Shown: positions 16,572 through 26,688, numbered from the stretch's first letter. The stretch: DNA of 64,000 bases from Paraburkholderia sp. UYCP14C (GCF_004197395.1 NZ_SELS01000024.1:57180-121179); one strand, 5' to 3'. Notes: generated from the sequence alone by a model not told the origin. Program-made: numbers and translations.

Positions 16572-17924
16572 ATGGATCTCGAAGCACGTACCCTGCACCG
16601 CGTCACGATGCGGCTGATACCGTTCCTGATGCTGTGCTATTTCATCGCCTATCTCGATCGCGTGAACGTCGGCTTTGCGGCCTTGCAGATGAACAAGGCG
16701 CTCGATCTGTCCGCGAGCGCGTTCGGCTTCGGCGCGGGCGTGTTCTTTATCGCTTACTTCTTTTTCGAAGTGCCGTCGAATCTGCTGCTCGAACGCTTCG
16801 GCGCGCGCCGCTGGATCGCCCGGATCATGTTCACGTGGGGCATTCTCGCGGGGGCGATGGCGTTCATCCCGGACATCTCGCGCTTCACCGGGCTTTCGCC
16901 CGCGCACGTGTTTTTCGGCCTGCGCATTCTGCTCGGCGTCGCCGAGGCCGGCTTTTTCCCGGGCATCATCTTTCTGCTGACCCTGTGGTTTCCCGCCGCG
17001 TACCGCGGACGCGTGGTCGGCTATTTCATGGCGGCGATTCCGCTGTCGACGGTGATCGGCGGACCGATCTCCGGCGCGCTGCTGTCGCTCGACGGGCGCG
17101 GCGGACTCGGCGGCTGGCAGTGGCTGTATCTGATCGAGGCGGCGCCCGCGATCCTGCTGTCGTTCGCGGTGCTGTTCTATCTGACCGACAAGCCCGCCGA
17201 CGCCACCTGGCTCAGCACCGAGGAGCGCGACTGGCTGATCGCGCGCCAGAAGCAGGAGCGTGAGCATCGCGAGGCGGTGCGCCATTTCAGCGTGAAGGAA
17301 GCGCTGATCAATCCGCGCGTGCTCGCGATCGCGCTGATCTATTTCGGGGCGAACGCGACCAACTACGGCCTGAGCTTCTTCCTGCCGCAGATCGTGAAGT
17401 CGTTCGGCCTCACCAACCTGCAGACGGGTTTCGTGACGTCGCTGCCGTACGTGGTCGGCCTCTTCAGCATGATTCTGTGGGGACGGCATTCGGATCGCCA
17501 CCTCGAACGCCGCTGGCACGTCGCGATCGCGCTGTTCGTCGCGGCGGGCGGCATCGCGGCCGCGGCCGGGCTCGACAATCCGGTGCAGAAGATGATCGCG
17601 CTGTCGATTGCCGGCTTCGGCATCTTCGGTTGCCTGCCGGTGATCTGGACCTTGCCGGCCGCGTTTTTGTCGGGCGCGGCGGCCGCGGGCGGCATCGCCG
17701 CGATCAATTCGCTCGGCAATCTGGCGGGCTTCTTCGGTCCGTTCGCGATGGGCTGGATCAAGGACAGCACCGGCGGCTTCGGCGCCGGGCTGCTCTGCCT
17801 CGCGGGCGCGGGGCTCATTGGGATGGCGGCGGTATTGCTGCTGCATCACGACACGTCGCTCGAGACCACGCATGGGAATCCGCATGCACGGCCGCCGGGT
17901 GACGCGGGCGTCGCGCGGTACTAG
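16572..17924 (+). CDS. MFS transporter, ACS (anion:cation symporter) family
   Basis: 450 residues, about 12 helices. The opening RVTMRLIPFLMLCYFIAYLDRVNVGFA is the hallmark of the ACS family (GudP, tartrate and phthalate carriers), followed by GAGVFFIAYFFFEVPSN and a central loop with KPADATWLSTEERDWL. It takes up organic anions such as aldarates or hydroxy acids with protons. The ATG at 16572 is preceded by GGAGGAGA. No catabolic enzyme is adjacent, so the substrate is open. A palindromic operator candidate lies upstream. Confidence 0.93.
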   Translation: MDLEARTLHRVTMRLIPFLMLCYFIAYLDRVNVGFAALQMNKALDLSASAFGFGAGVFFIAYFFFEVPSNLLLERFGARRWIARIMFTWGILAGAMAFIPDISRFTGLSPAHVFFGLRILLGVAEAGFFPGIIFLLTLWFPAAYRGRVVGYFMAAIPLSTVIGGPISGALLSLDGRGGLGGWQWLYLIEAAPAILLSFAVLFYLTDKPADATWLSTEERDWLIARQKQEREHREAVRHFSVKEALINPRVLAIALIYFGANATNYGLSFFLPQIVKSFGLTNLQTGFVTSLPYVVGLFSMILWGRHSDRHLERRWHVAIALFVAAGGIAAAAGLDNPVQKMIALSIAGFGIFGCLPVIWTLPAAFLSGAAAAGGIAAINSLGNLAGFFGPFAMGWIKDSTGGFGAGLLCLAGAGLIGMAAVLLLHHDTSLETTHGNPHARPPGDAGVARY

Positions 17925-17942
17925 CCCCTCTGCCTCAGCCGG

Positions 17943-17975
17943 TTCTCACCCAGTTCTTACCCAGTTCTCACCCAG
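17943..17975. repeat. Three 11-bp tandem repeats after the MFS gene
   Basis: TTCTCACCCAG, TTCTTACCCAG and TTCTCACCCAG in direct tandem, starting 18 bp after the stop. A short slippage-type repeat in the convergent intergenic region; no function is evident. Confidence 0.9.
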
Positions 17976-17985
17976 TTCGACACGC

Positions 17986-18006
17986 ACCCGGGCAGCGCGC
18001 CCGGGT
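17986..18006. terminator. Hairpin between convergent MFS and PBP genes
   Basis: ACCCGGGC/GCCCGGGT, a perfect 8-bp GC-rich stem with a 5-nt loop, 6 bp from the stop of the penicillin-binding protein gene on the other strand. No U-run; possible bidirectional transcript end. Confidence 0.4.
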
Positions 18007-18011
18007 CGCCT

Positions 18012-20540
18012 TCAGTTCGCCCCGCTCCCGTTATTCGACCCCTCGCCGCTCTGACCGCCCGCGTCGGGCGGCGTGACGTCGTCCGGCGTCGGAGTCGGCG
18101 CGAGCGCTGCGGCACCGCCGCCGTGCGTTTCACCGTCGACGGAATTGCCGGGCGCCGGCGCGGGAGTCAATTCCAGGCCCGGCGCCGGCAGGATCGGCGG
18201 CAATCCGCGCGCTTCACCCTGGAGCGGGGACGCTTCCGCTGCCTGTGACGCGGCCGCCGCCGCTGCGGACGGTGGTGAAGGCGTCGCCGGCTGCGCCGGT
18301 GCCGCCGGCGCGCGCCGCACCGGCGCATGGGCGACGACCCGCTTGTCCGGCTGCGCGGGCGTGAACAGTTGCCCGAACCAGTCGCGCAAGCGTTCCGCGT
18401 GCTCCGCGAACCAGCCCGGCTGCTGCACGGTATCGAACTTCACGTGGCTGTCGACGAGCCGTGAGCGCTGCGCGCGCTGGAAGAAATCGCCGACGATCGG
18501 CAGCGCGCTATGCGCACCCTGCCCCCAGTAATCGCTGCGCAGCGTGACGCGGCTGTCGTTGAAGCCGACCCACGCGCCCGCCACCAGTTGCGGCTGGATC
18601 AGGATGAACCAGCCATCGGCATTGCCCTGGGTCGTGCCGGTCTTGCCCGCGACGTCGCCGCGCACGCCGAAGCGCGTGCGGATGCTCGCGCCGGTGCCGC
18701 GGCTGACCACGTCGCGCATCACGTCGACGAGCGTGCGCGCCGTGTCGGCGGGCAACTCGCGCCTCGGCGTGGCCGGCCTGAATTCGGCGAGCACGTTGCC
18801 GTTGCGGTCCTCGATGCGCGTGACCATCAGCGGCTCGACATAGTCGCCGAGGTTCGCGATCGTGCCATACGCCGACACCATTTCCTTCAGCGTCACCGGG
18901 CTCGTGCCGAGCGCGAGCGACGGCACCGGGTCGAGCTGGCTGTCGCGCACGCCCATCGCGCGCGCGAGCTTGACGACCTTGTTGGGGCCGACCGACTCCA
19001 TCACCTGCGCGGTGATGCGGTTGCGCGAATACGCGAGCGCGTCGCGCAGAGTGATCATGCGGCCGCTCGGCTCGTCCTCGTCGTTCGGCTTCCAGATTTC
19101 GCCGCCGGCGAGTTCGATCTGGACCGGATTGTCGGGCAGCTTGTCATCCGGCTTCGCGCCGGCCTCGAAGGCCGCCGCGTAGACGAACGGTTTGAACGTC
19201 GAGCCCGGCTGACGGCGCGCCTGCTGCACGTGATCGAACGGATCAACGGTAAAGTCGCGGCTGCCGACCCACGCCTTGATCTCGCCGGTGCGCGGGTCCA
19301 TCGCGAGGAAGTCGGCCTGCACGCGGGTCTTCGTGTCGCACACGCTCTGCACCAGCTTGCGATCGGCGAGCAGGCGTTTGAGCGCGTCGTCGTCGGACAG
19401 GCCCGCGTCTTTGGCCGCGCGGAAGTCGGGCGTTTCGCGCAGGAACGTGCGCAGCAGGTCCTTATCCGCCGAGCAGCCCGCGCGCGTGCCCCACGCCGAG
19501 TTGGCGATGCCCTGCAACTGGTTGCCCTGCAGCGTGACGGCCTGGGTCGCCATCGTTTGCAGGCGCGAATCGATCGTCGTGCGCACGACGAGCCCATCGG
19601 AATAGATGTTGTAGTCATTGCGATCGGCCCACGCGACGAGCCATTTGCGCAACTGCTGCGTGAAGTGCGGCGCGGGTCCGGGCGGCTCGACCTGGCGCTC
19701 GAAGTAGAGACGCAGCGGCTTGCGGCTCAGGATGTCGTACTGGGCAGGCGTCAGCTTGCCGTACTTGACCATCTGCCCGAGCACCGTATTGCGCCGCAGC
19801 AACGCGCGCTCCGGGTTCAGCACCGGGTTGTAGTACGCATTGCCCTTCAGCATGCCGGTCAGCGTGGCCGCTTCGAGCACGTTCAGTTCGGCCGCGGATT
19901 TGTCGAAATAGGTGCGCGCGGCCATCTCGATGCCGTACGCGTTGTACAGGAACGGCACCGTATTCAGGTAGGTTTCGAGGATCTCGTCCTTGGTGTAAAA
20001 CGCCTCGATCTTCAGCGCGGTGATCGCTTCCTTCAGCTTGCGCGTCAGGGTCGGCGCACGGCCGATTTCGTCGGGATACAGATTGCGCGCGAGCTGCTGC
20101 GTGATCGTCGAGCCGCCCTGGCGCTCGCCGGAAAACGTGTGCAGCGCCGCCGACGCGGTGCGCCGCCAGTCGAGCCCGAAATGCTGATAGAAGCGGTGAT
20201 CCTCGGTCGCGATCAGCGCGTTGACGACGGTCGGCGAGATGTCGTTCAGCTTGACCCACTCGCGGTTCGACGGCTTGAACTCGGCGAGCAGCTTGCCGTC
20301 GGCGGAAACAATCTGCGCGGGTTGCTCGATCTTCGCGCGGCGGATGTCGCCGATGCTCGGCGTGAACGGAATCAGCAGCAGCACGTACAGCACGAACAGT
20401 ACCGGCAGCGCGGCGAGCCCCCACGCGAACGTGCGGCGGGTCGGGTGGCGCAGATGCCACGCGGCCTTCGCGAATAGCGGGTTCGCGAGGGTCAGCCCTT
20501 TGTCGAGGGCCGCCAGAAAGGAGGAAAAGAGGCGCTTCAC
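18012..20540 (-). CDS. Class A penicillin-binding protein (bifunctional transglycosylase/transpeptidase)
   Basis: 842 residues. A cytoplasmic N-terminus with one membrane helix (about 39-57) is followed by the GT51 glycosyltransferase domain: catalytic Glu113 in EDHRFYQHFG, GGSTITQQLARN, and LNTVPFLYNAYGIEMAA. The transpeptidase domain has Ser~447 in GSTFKP (SxxK), YSRN (SxN) and KTGTT. It polymerises lipid II and cross-links peptidoglycan at the periplasmic face. The last roughly 120 residues are low-complexity Ala/Pro/Gly and likely disordered. It is of PBP1A-like general architecture; assignment to a specific paralogue is not possible here. It stands alone, divergent from fabV. Confidence 0.95.
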   Translation of the reverse strand: MKRLFSSFLAALDKGLTLANPLFAKAAWHLRHPTRRTFAWGLAALPVLFVLYVLLLIPFTPSIGDIRRAKIEQPAQIVSADGKLLAEFKPSNREWVKLNDISPTVVNALIATEDHRFYQHFGLDWRRTASAALHTFSGERQGGSTITQQLARNLYPDEIGRAPTLTRKLKEAITALKIEAFYTKDEILETYLNTVPFLYNAYGIEMAARTYFDKSAAELNVLEAATLTGMLKGNAYYNPVLNPERALLRRNTVLGQMVKYGKLTPAQYDILSRKPLRLYFERQVEPPGPAPHFTQQLRKWLVAWADRNDYNIYSDGLVVRTTIDSRLQTMATQAVTLQGNQLQGIANSAWGTRAGCSADKDLLRTFLRETPDFRAAKDAGLSDDDALKRLLADRKLVQSVCDTKTRVQADFLAMDPRTGEIKAWVGSRDFTVDPFDHVQQARRQPGSTFKPFVYAAAFEAGAKPDDKLPDNPVQIELAGGEIWKPNDEDEPSGRMITLRDALAYSRNRITAQVMESVGPNKVVKLARAMGVRDSQLDPVPSLALGTSPVTLKEMVSAYGTIANLGDYVEPLMVTRIEDRNGNVLAEFRPATPRRELPADTARTLVDVMRDVVSRGTGASIRTRFGVRGDVAGKTGTTQGNADGWFILIQPQLVAGAWVGFNDSRVTLRSDYWGQGAHSALPIVGDFFQRAQRSRLVDSHVKFDTVQQPGWFAEHAERLRDWFGQLFTPAQPDKRVVAHAPVRRAPAAPAQPATPSPPSAAAAAASQAAEASPLQGEARGLPPILPAPGLELTPAPAPGNSVDGETHGGGAAALAPTPTPDDVTPPDAGGQSGEGSNNGSGAN

Positions 20541-20640
20541 GTGCTGTCGTCGGCTGGGAAAGGCGCAATCGTACCAAGATGTGGGGAGTGCGCCGATTTT
20601 TGCTTGATTCGCCGATGGCGTTGGGCTCCGGCGGGGCCAC

Positions 20641-20646
20641 TATAAT
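20641..20646 (+). promoter_or_regulatory. Consensus -10 element upstream of fabV
   Basis: TATAAT, perfect -10 hexamer, 28 bp before the fabV ATG. A good -35 at 17 bp is not seen (TTGGGC lies 14 bp upstream). The ribosome site AAGAGGTG follows at 20661. Confidence 0.5.
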
Positions 20647-20673
20647 GTCGCCAATTCCGACAAGAGGTGCTTC

Positions 20674-21870
20674 ATGATCATCAAACCGCGTGTGCGTGGC
20701 TTCATCTGTGTATCGACCCATCCGACCGGCTGCGAAGCCAACGTCAAGGAACAGATCGAGTATGTGAAGGCACGCGGCCCCATCGCCAACGGCCCGAAAA
20801 AGGTGCTCGTGATCGGCGCGTCGACCGGCTACGGCCTCGCCGCGCGCATCAGCGCCGCGTTCGGCTCGGGCGCGTCGACCCTCGGCGTGTTCTTCGAGCG
20901 CGCCGGCAGCGAAACCAAGGCCGGCACGGCCGGCTGGTACAACACCGCGGCGTTCGAGAAATTCGCCACCGCCGAAGGCCTGTACGCGACCAGCATCAAC
21001 GGCGACGCGTTCTCCGACGAAGTGAAGGCGCGCACCATCGAAGTCATCAAGCGCGATCTCGGCCAGGTCGATCTGGTCGTCTATAGCCTCGCGGCGCCGA
21101 AGCGCCAGCACCCGAAGACCGGTGAAGTGTTCAGCTCGGTACTGAAGCCGATCGGCAAGTCGGTCAACCTGCGCGGCATCGACACCGACAAGGAAGTGAT
21201 CAAGGAAACCGTGCTCGAACCGGCGACGCCGGAAGAAATCGCGCAGACGGTCGCGGTGATGGGCGGCGAGGACTGGCAGATGTGGATGGACGCACTCGGC
21301 GAAGCGGGCGTGCTCGCCGACGGCGCGAAGACCACCGCGTTCACCTACCTCGGCGAGAAGATCACCCACGACATCTACTGGAACGGCTCGATCGGCGCGG
21401 CCAAGAAGGATCTCGACCAGAAGGTGCTCGGCATCCGTGAAAAGCTCGCGGCCAAGGGCGGCGACGCACGCGTCGCGGTGCTGAAGGCGGTCGTCACGCA
21501 GGCGAGCTCGGCGATTCCGATGATGCCGCTCTATCTGTCGCTGCTGTTCAAGGTGATGAAGGAGAAAGGCACGCACGAAGGCTGCATCGAGCAGGTCTAC
21601 GGCCTGTACAAGGACAGTCTCTATGGCAGCCAGCCGCATCTGGACGACGAAGGCCGTCTGCGCGCGGACTACAAGGAGCTCGACCCGCAGGTGCAAGGCC
21701 GCGTGCAGGACCTGTGGAATCAGGTGACCAACGACAACATCTACGAACTCACCGATTTCGCCGGCTACAAGACCGATTTCCTGCGTCTGTTCGGCTTCGA
21801 AATGAAGGGCGTCGACTACGACGTGGACGTCAATCCGGACGTGCAGATTCCGAATCTCGTGCAGGTTTGA
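20674..21870 (+). CDS. fabV: FabV-type enoyl-ACP reductase
   Basis: 398 residues, the FabV length (far longer than FabI). It reduces trans-2-enoyl-ACP with NADH in fatty-acid elongation and is intrinsically triclosan-tolerant. The start [20 protein letters not shown] is nearly invariant in FabV. The NADH-binding stretch [16 protein letters not shown] (about 49-64) is present. The Y-x8-K catalytic motif is Tyr235 and Lys244, the same numbering as in characterised FabV. It is a single gene with its own promoter, divergent from the PBP gene. Confidence 0.97.
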   Translation: MIIKPRVRGFICVSTHPTGCEANVKEQIEYVKARGPIANGPKKVLVIGASTGYGLAARISAAFGSGASTLGVFFERAGSETKAGTAGWYNTAAFEKFATAEGLYATSINGDAFSDEVKARTIEVIKRDLGQVDLVVYSLAAPKRQHPKTGEVFSSVLKPIGKSVNLRGIDTDKEVIKETVLEPATPEEIAQTVAVMGGEDWQMWMDALGEAGVLADGAKTTAFTYLGEKITHDIYWNGSIGAAKKDLDQKVLGIREKLAAKGGDARVAVLKAVVTQASSAIPMMPLYLSLLFKVMKEKGTHEGCIEQVYGLYKDSLYGSQPHLDDEGRLRADYKELDPQVQGRVQDLWNQVTNDNIYELTDFAGYKTDFLRLFGFEMKGVDYDVDVNPDVQIPNLVQV

Positions 21871-21953
21871 TCTGCCGGGGGGCGGGCCCGCTTCGCGAGT
21901 TCGCCCCTGGTGTTGCCCCCCGCCTGACTCCCTCCCCTCGCTCCTTCAACACC

Positions 21954-22298
21954 TCAGCACGGATACGTGCCCTGCAACGCGCGCAGAATCGCGAGCCCGA
22001 TCGGGAAATCGTCGGAAATGCCCGGATGGTTCGCAAAGAACGCATCGAGCATCGGATAAACCGTCTGATTGCCGATCGCGAGCGTTTCCGGCGGACAGTA
22101 CAGCGGCTTCTGTTTCCTCGAGATCAGATCGCCGTTCGCCCAGCCGAACGCGTTGATCGTGCCGGTGATGTACGCCGCGTAGATCGAGTTGTTGTCGACA
22201 TGCGCCCATTTTTTGTATTGGGCGGCCGTCATCTCGGCGCTCGCGTTCAGAGTGAAGCATGCCGTCAGCAAAGCCAGCGCGAATTTCGTTACCCGCAT
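21954..22298 (-). CDS. Secreted Rap1a/Tai-like small protein
   Basis: 114 residues with a clean signal peptide (KFALALLTACFTLNASA). The mature part has YAAYITGTINAFGW, YCPP and FPIGLAILRALQGTYPC, giving two cysteines likely to form a disulfide, and resembles the Rap1a/Tai fold seen in T6SS immunity proteins and many orphan periplasmic proteins. No T6SS effector (ssp/amidase) gene is adjacent, so an immunity role is not supported by context. Start ATG 22298. Confidence 0.78.
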   Translation of the reverse strand: MRVTKFALALLTACFTLNASAEMTAAQYKKWAHVDNNSIYAAYITGTINAFGWANGDLISRKQKPLYCPPETLAIGNQTVYPMLDAFFANHPGISDDFPIGLAILRALQGTYPC

Positions 22299-22428
22299 TT
22301 TTGGACCTTCAATGTCGCTAAATGGCCGCCATTGTAGGCGACACAGGGTGCACTGCGCAGAAGCGCCTGCGCGCTCCGAATCGTAAGCATCGACGACGGT
22401 TTTTTGTAAGCCCCGAGCGTATCGACGT

Positions 22429-23052
22429 TCAGGGCGTGCCGTTGCGGCAATACTTGCGATAGCCGTCGCGCCCGGCGAGGCGCGCCATATACGCGGCCAG
22501 CGCCGGAAAATCATCGTGCTGCTGCGGCGTTTCGAGCCAGCGGTTCGTCGACAGCGCGATCGGAATATCGGCAAGCGAAAACGCGTCGCCCGCGATATAC
22601 GCGCCGGTGCGCGCGAGTTGCCGCTCGACGATCGCCATATGCTTCGACCAGTTCGCGCACGACGCGGCGATCTGCCGTGGGTCCTGATGCTCGGGCGAGT
22701 GCCGCACGAGCGCGAGAAACGCATAGCTCCACGAGCGGTTCAATTCGCTCGCCTGCCAGTCGATCCATTGATCGCAACGCGCGCGTTCGAGCGGATCGGC
22801 CGGATACAGCCCGTCGCCGCGATAGCGATTCGCGAGGTAACGGATGATCGAGTTCGATTCCCACAGCACGAAGTCGCCGTCGCGAATCACGGGGACCATC
22901 GCGTTCGGGTTCAGCGCGCGGAATTCGGCGACATCGGTCGAGCGAAAGCCCGAGCCCCAGTCTTCCTGTTCGAACGCAAGCTCAAGTTCCGCGCAGGTCC
23001 ACAGCACCTTGCGCACGTTGATCGAGGTGGTCTTGCCGAGTATCTGCAGCAT
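22429..23052 (-). CDS. Glutathione S-transferase family protein
   Basis: 207 residues. N-terminal thioredoxin-like domain ([24 protein letters not shown]) with the conserved cis-Pro/ESNSI motif ([24 protein letters not shown]), then an all-helical C-terminal domain with a SLADIPIAL segment. A soluble GST of the bacterial Theta/Beta-like type; Ser10 or Asn11 near the N-terminus is a candidate for thiol activation. It is followed upstream (same strand) by a LysR gene at 85 bp distance, which may be unrelated. Confidence 0.93.
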   Translation of the reverse strand: MLQILGKTTSINVRKVLWTCAELELAFEQEDWGSGFRSTDVAEFRALNPNAMVPVIRDGDFVLWESNSIIRYLANRYRGDGLYPADPLERARCDQWIDWQASELNRSWSYAFLALVRHSPEHQDPRQIAASCANWSKHMAIVERQLARTGAYIAGDAFSLADIPIALSTNRWLETPQQHDDFPALAAYMARLAGRDGYRKYCRNGTP

Positions 23053-23136
23053 GGATCGTCGTGGATCGCGTGGGTTGAACGGGTTGAAGGAATAAAACCT
23101 GGAAGCCTGCCAGTTTGCCTTGCGCGCGGCGCGCCG

Positions 23137-24036
23137 TCATCCGGATTTCAACGTCGCCTGCTCGCGGATCATGTCGTACAGCGCCTGCGCGGCCGGCGAC
23201 AACTGCGCGGTCTTGCGCGCGACGAGCACCAGCGTGCGCGACACGGTGGGCTGCGTGAGCTCGACGGTGCGCACGCTGGGATAGGCGCCCTTCTGCAGCG
23301 CGAGCGCGGGCACCACGGCCGCGCCGACGCGTTGCGCGACGAGCCCGAGCGCGGTCGAGCTGCGCTGCACCTCGTAGAACGAGCGCAACGCGATTTCGCT
23401 CGATTCCAACGCGACGTCGAGCAGCGCGCGGTTGCCGCTGACCTCGCCGGCGAAAATCAGCGGGAACGCCTGCAACTGGCGCCATGCGATGCGCCGCCGC
23501 TTCGCGAGCGGATGGTCTTCGTGACAGATCAGCACGTAGCGGTCTTCGGTGAGCGGCACGCTGGCGAGCTCGGGATGATGTTCGCGGGCGATGTTGATGC
23601 CGAACTCGACCTCACGGCGCAACACGGCCTCCTCCACCGCCGACGACGCGTGATCGAGAATCTTGATGCGATTGTGCGGATAGCGCGCCGAGTACGCCTG
23701 CAGGATGCGCGGCAGATACTGCACGCCGACGGTCGGCACGCACGCGATCGACACGTCGCCGCGCCGCGCGATACCCGTTTCGCGAATCTCGACGAGCGCG
23801 TCGGCCAGCTCGCCGAGCAGCCGGCGCGCCTGCGGCAGAAAATTGCGGCCGATTTCGGTCAGCGCCATCGAACGCGTGGTGCGCTCGATCAGCGTGACGC
23901 CGAGATAGGTTTCGAGCTTGCGCAGCCGCTGGGTGATCGCCGTTTGCGTCACGTGCAGCGAATCCGCTGCGCTCTGGAAGCTGCCGCGATCGGCAATCGC
24001 GACGAAGGCCTGTACGCCGAGCGTGTCGATTTTCAT
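23137..24036 (-). CDS. LysR-family transcriptional regulator
   Basis: 299 residues. The HTH (about 1-60) with IADRGSFQSAADSLHVTQTAITQRLRKLE is classic LTTR, followed by the effector-binding domain. It is divergent from tam, and the 94-bp region between their starts has an AATGAA...TTCATT inverted repeat, a plausible LTTR site. Regulation of tam or of the downstream GST is possible. No specific subfamily name can be given. Confidence 0.93.
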   Translation of the reverse strand: MKIDTLGVQAFVAIADRGSFQSAADSLHVTQTAITQRLRKLETYLGVTLIERTTRSMALTEIGRNFLPQARRLLGELADALVEIRETGIARRGDVSIACVPTVGVQYLPRILQAYSARYPHNRIKILDHASSAVEEAVLRREVEFGINIAREHHPELASVPLTEDRYVLICHEDHPLAKRRRIAWRQLQAFPLIFAGEVSGNRALLDVALESSEIALRSFYEVQRSSTALGLVAQRVGAAVVPALALQKGAYPSVRTVELTQPTVSRTLVLVARKTAQLSPAAQALYDMIREQATLKSG

Positions 24037-24130
24037 TAGAAAAATGAAGCAATCGGAATCATAAATTCATTTTACTCTGCCCCGTCAGCGACCGAGAATG
24101 GCCGCAACGAACCCCGCGAAGGAGCAGAAG

Positions 24131-24928
24131 ATGACCGACAAAACCACCAACGAGCACAGCGATTGGTACGCGAAGCAGTACATGCTGTTCGAGAACGAGC
24201 GCACGCGGCCGGTTCGCGATCTGCTCGCGGCGGTGCCGTTGGACGGCGCGCGGCTCGCGGTCGATATCGGCTGCGGGCCCGGCAACTCGACCGAGGTGCT
24301 GGCCGAGCGTGTGCCGGGCGCGTCGGTGAGCGGCATCGACAGTTCCGCTGACATGATCGCGGCGGCCCGTCGGCGGCTGCCGCAATTCCGTTTCGATATC
24401 AGCGACGTGTCGACGTGGGACGCGCGCGGCCCCTTCGACATGATCCTCGCGAACGCGGTGCTGCAATGGGTGCCGGACCACGAGCGGCTGTTCCCCGCGC
24501 TGGTGGCGAAACTTGCCACGGGCGGCAGCCTCGCCGTGCAGATGCCCGTCAATCTGGACGAACCGGCGCACCGGTTGCTGCGCGAAATCGCCGTCGACGG
24601 GCCCTGGGCGCCGAAGCTGAAAGGGGTCGAGCGCACCATGCGCCACGACGCGAGCTGGTACTACGCGCTGCTCAAGCCGCTGTGCGCGCGCGTCGACGTG
24701 TGGCGCACGGTCTATCACCACCCGCTCGCGGGCGCCGACGCGGTGGTCGAATGGTTCAAGGGCAGCGCGCTGCGGCCGTTTCTCGTCGCGCTCGACCACG
24801 CCGAACGCGGCGCGTTCTTGCAGCGCTATCGCGACGAAATCGCCAAAGCCTACCCGGCGCTCGCCGATGGCACGGTGCTGCTGCCGTTTCCGCGGCTTTT
24901 CATCGTCGCGACGCGCGGCGAGCACTGA
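24131..24928 (+). CDS. tam: Trans-aconitate 2-methyltransferase
   Basis: 265 residues from ATG 24131, which has AAGGAG 6 bp upstream; the ATG at 24098 lacks one. SAM-dependent class I methyltransferase: motif I VDIGCGPGNSTEVL, the acidic end of strand 2 in SGIDSSADMI, and Tam-type LQWVPDH and MPVNLDEPAH. Tam monomethylates trans-aconitate, which inhibits aconitase, using SAM in the cytoplasm. The length matches E. coli Tam (252). It is a single gene divergent from a LysR regulator. Confidence 0.93.
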   Translation: MTDKTTNEHSDWYAKQYMLFENERTRPVRDLLAAVPLDGARLAVDIGCGPGNSTEVLAERVPGASVSGIDSSADMIAAARRRLPQFRFDISDVSTWDARGPFDMILANAVLQWVPDHERLFPALVAKLATGGSLAVQMPVNLDEPAHRLLREIAVDGPWAPKLKGVERTMRHDASWYYALLKPLCARVDVWRTVYHHPLAGADAVVEWFKGSALRPFLVALDHAERGAFLQRYRDEIAKAYPALADGTVLLPFPRLFIVATRGEH

Positions 24929-25178
24929 GGCCGCACCGGGAACTGCTGCCGGCCGGTAAATACCGGCGCGGGCGGTCATGCACGGGTGGTCCTGGGGGCG
25001 ATCAGGTCGCCCCCGCACCGCGCGGATGCATCGCCCGAAAACCCGTTTGTGGCGGTACCGCACGCTAGGGTAGGTCAGGAATTGCCGCCCGGGAATTCCG
25101 CATGCTAATGTTTGTAAAAAGCGGAGGACGGCGATTGCCGGCCTCACCGGGAAGCCATTTACCGCAGCGAGCGTCGCC

Positions 25179-25544
25179 ATGAGTGATGTACGCCAACATC
25201 TGAGTCCCCGTGACCGCCTGGAGCTGTTGTGCTGGCTCACATGCGGAAGCCTCGGCGCTTATTATCTGAACGAAGACTGGCCCGACGCGGCGTTTCACGT
25301 GCAGGCCGCGCACAAGTGGCTCGACCGCCGCGCGCGCGAAGCCGACTGGCTGTGCATCGCGAAGCTGTCGGCCACCGCGGTCGAAATCGCGCGGCGCCAC
25401 GCGCAGTTCGTCGACACCGACTGGGCGCGCGACGCGGTCGAAGAAATTCTCGATACCGACGAACTCGACCCGCAAGCGCGGCTCGTCCGGCAGGTTCTGG
25501 CCGACTGCCAGAGCGCGCTGGCCGACAAGCGGATCGCCGATTAG
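25179..25544 (+). CDS. Conserved hypothetical protein, helical
   Basis: 121 residues, not recognised. Mostly helical, with Trp-rich segments (LELLCWLTCGSLGAYYLNEDW, HKWLDRRAREADWLC) and an acidic second half. No signal peptide or catalytic motif; probably cytoplasmic. It is flanked by a 250-bp gap without a gene upstream and by a strong intrinsic terminator downstream (25583), so it seems to be monocistronic. Confidence 0.8.
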   Translation: MSDVRQHLSPRDRLELLCWLTCGSLGAYYLNEDWPDAAFHVQAAHKWLDRRAREADWLCIAKLSATAVEIARRHAQFVDTDWARDAVEEILDTDELDPQARLVRQVLADCQSALADKRIAD

Positions 25545-25582
25545 GCGCAGGCTGGTTTTCTTCCTTTTTTTGCAGCGGTTCG

Positions 25583-25605
25583 GGGGCCAATTTTTGGCCC
25601 CTTTT
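25583..25605 (+). terminator. Intrinsic terminator
   Basis: GGGGCCAA/TTGGCCCC 8-bp stem, 3-nt loop, followed by TTTT. It lies 39 bp after the hypothetical gene and isolates it from the LysR gene that follows. Confidence 0.8.
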
Positions 25606-25737
25606 ACGTTGTTTCGCGCTGTTCGGCTGCTTGCCCGAATTAATCCGTCGCCGTTGCGAGGCATCAAGCTTCGGGTCGGTAAAATATGCGGCTTCGCCGT
25701 CGCGCGTACCTTTCGTCCGAATACCTTGAAACGCAAA

Positions 25738-26673
25738 ATGCCGGCGCTCAACGCGCTGAAAGCCTTCGAAGTGGCTGGCCGCACGGGCAGCTTCACGCGC
25801 GCCGCGGAGCTGCTGAACGTCACGCAAAGCGCGGTCAGCCGCCAGGTTCGTCAGCTGGAAGTGCAGCTCGGCGAGACGCTGCTGCTTCGTCACCATCATC
25901 ATCTGGAGCTGTCGGCGGCCGGGCGCATTCTGCTGCAGGCGTTGCAGCTGTCGTTCGACCGCATCGAGCTGACGGTGCGCGGCCTGCAGGACAAAACCCA
26001 TCGCAACCGCCTGCGTCTGAATGCGCCGCCCACCTTCACTAGCCGCTGGCTGATGCCGCGCCTCGGACGGCTGCGCGACGCGCATCCGCATCTCGAACTG
26101 AGCCTGTCGACGCGGCTCGACGACAAACTCGCCGAGTCGGGCGTGCTCGATTGCGCGATCCGGTTCGGCAACGGCGAATGGGACGGCGTCGACAATCAGT
26201 TGCTGATGCATGAGCGGCATATCGCCGTCTGCTCGCCCGCGCTGCTCGCGCGCGAAGCCGGCCATGCGGGCATCGATCTGAACCGGTTCACGCTACTGCA
26301 CGTGCTCGCAAGCGCCGATCAACGCTATCTGACCTGGCAGCACTGGCTGAAAGCCGCCGGCATCGAGAACGTCGATACGCACGGCGGGTATGAATTCGAC
26401 CTGCTGGATCACGCGATTCGCGCGGCCATCGACGGCCTCGGCGTGACGATCGCCGATCGCCACATGATCGCGCACGAGCTCGCGACGGGCCAGCTCGTCC
26501 AGGTGCTGAACGTCCACGTCGACGGACACCAGTCGTACTGGTTCGTCACGCGCGACAAGCAGGATCCGCTGCCGCACGTTGCACTGTTTCGCGACTGGTT
26601 GCGCCAGGAGATCTGGTTGAGCACGCGGGTTCTCGATACGTCGGAGCCCGCGACGCTGGGCGACGCGGAGTGA
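25738..26673 (+). CDS. LysR-family regulator, GcvA-like
   Basis: 311 residues from ATG 25738; a TTG at 25726 (giving LKRKM) is possible. [41 protein letters not shown] is the GcvA-type HTH opening, followed by the effector domain with [18 protein letters not shown], typical of the GcvA/AmpR branch. It is convergent with the GMC oxidoreductase gene (15-bp gap) at the end of a catabolic cluster and is its likely regulator by proximity. Confidence 0.92.
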   Translation: MPALNALKAFEVAGRTGSFTRAAELLNVTQSAVSRQVRQLEVQLGETLLLRHHHHLELSAAGRILLQALQLSFDRIELTVRGLQDKTHRNRLRLNAPPTFTSRWLMPRLGRLRDAHPHLELSLSTRLDDKLAESGVLDCAIRFGNGEWDGVDNQLLMHERHIAVCSPALLAREAGHAGIDLNRFTLLHVLASADQRYLTWQHWLKAAGIENVDTHGGYEFDLLDHAIRAAIDGLGVTIADRHMIAHELATGQLVQVLNVHVDGHQSYWFVTRDKQDPLPHVALFRDWLRQEIWLSTRVLDTSEPATLGDAE

Positions 26674-26688
26674 GGCGGCAGACTGGTG

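Noticed and set aside
18510-20477. 655-codon frame antisense to the PBP gene
   Set aside because: Same cause; composition is typical of a complement frame and no family is recognisable.
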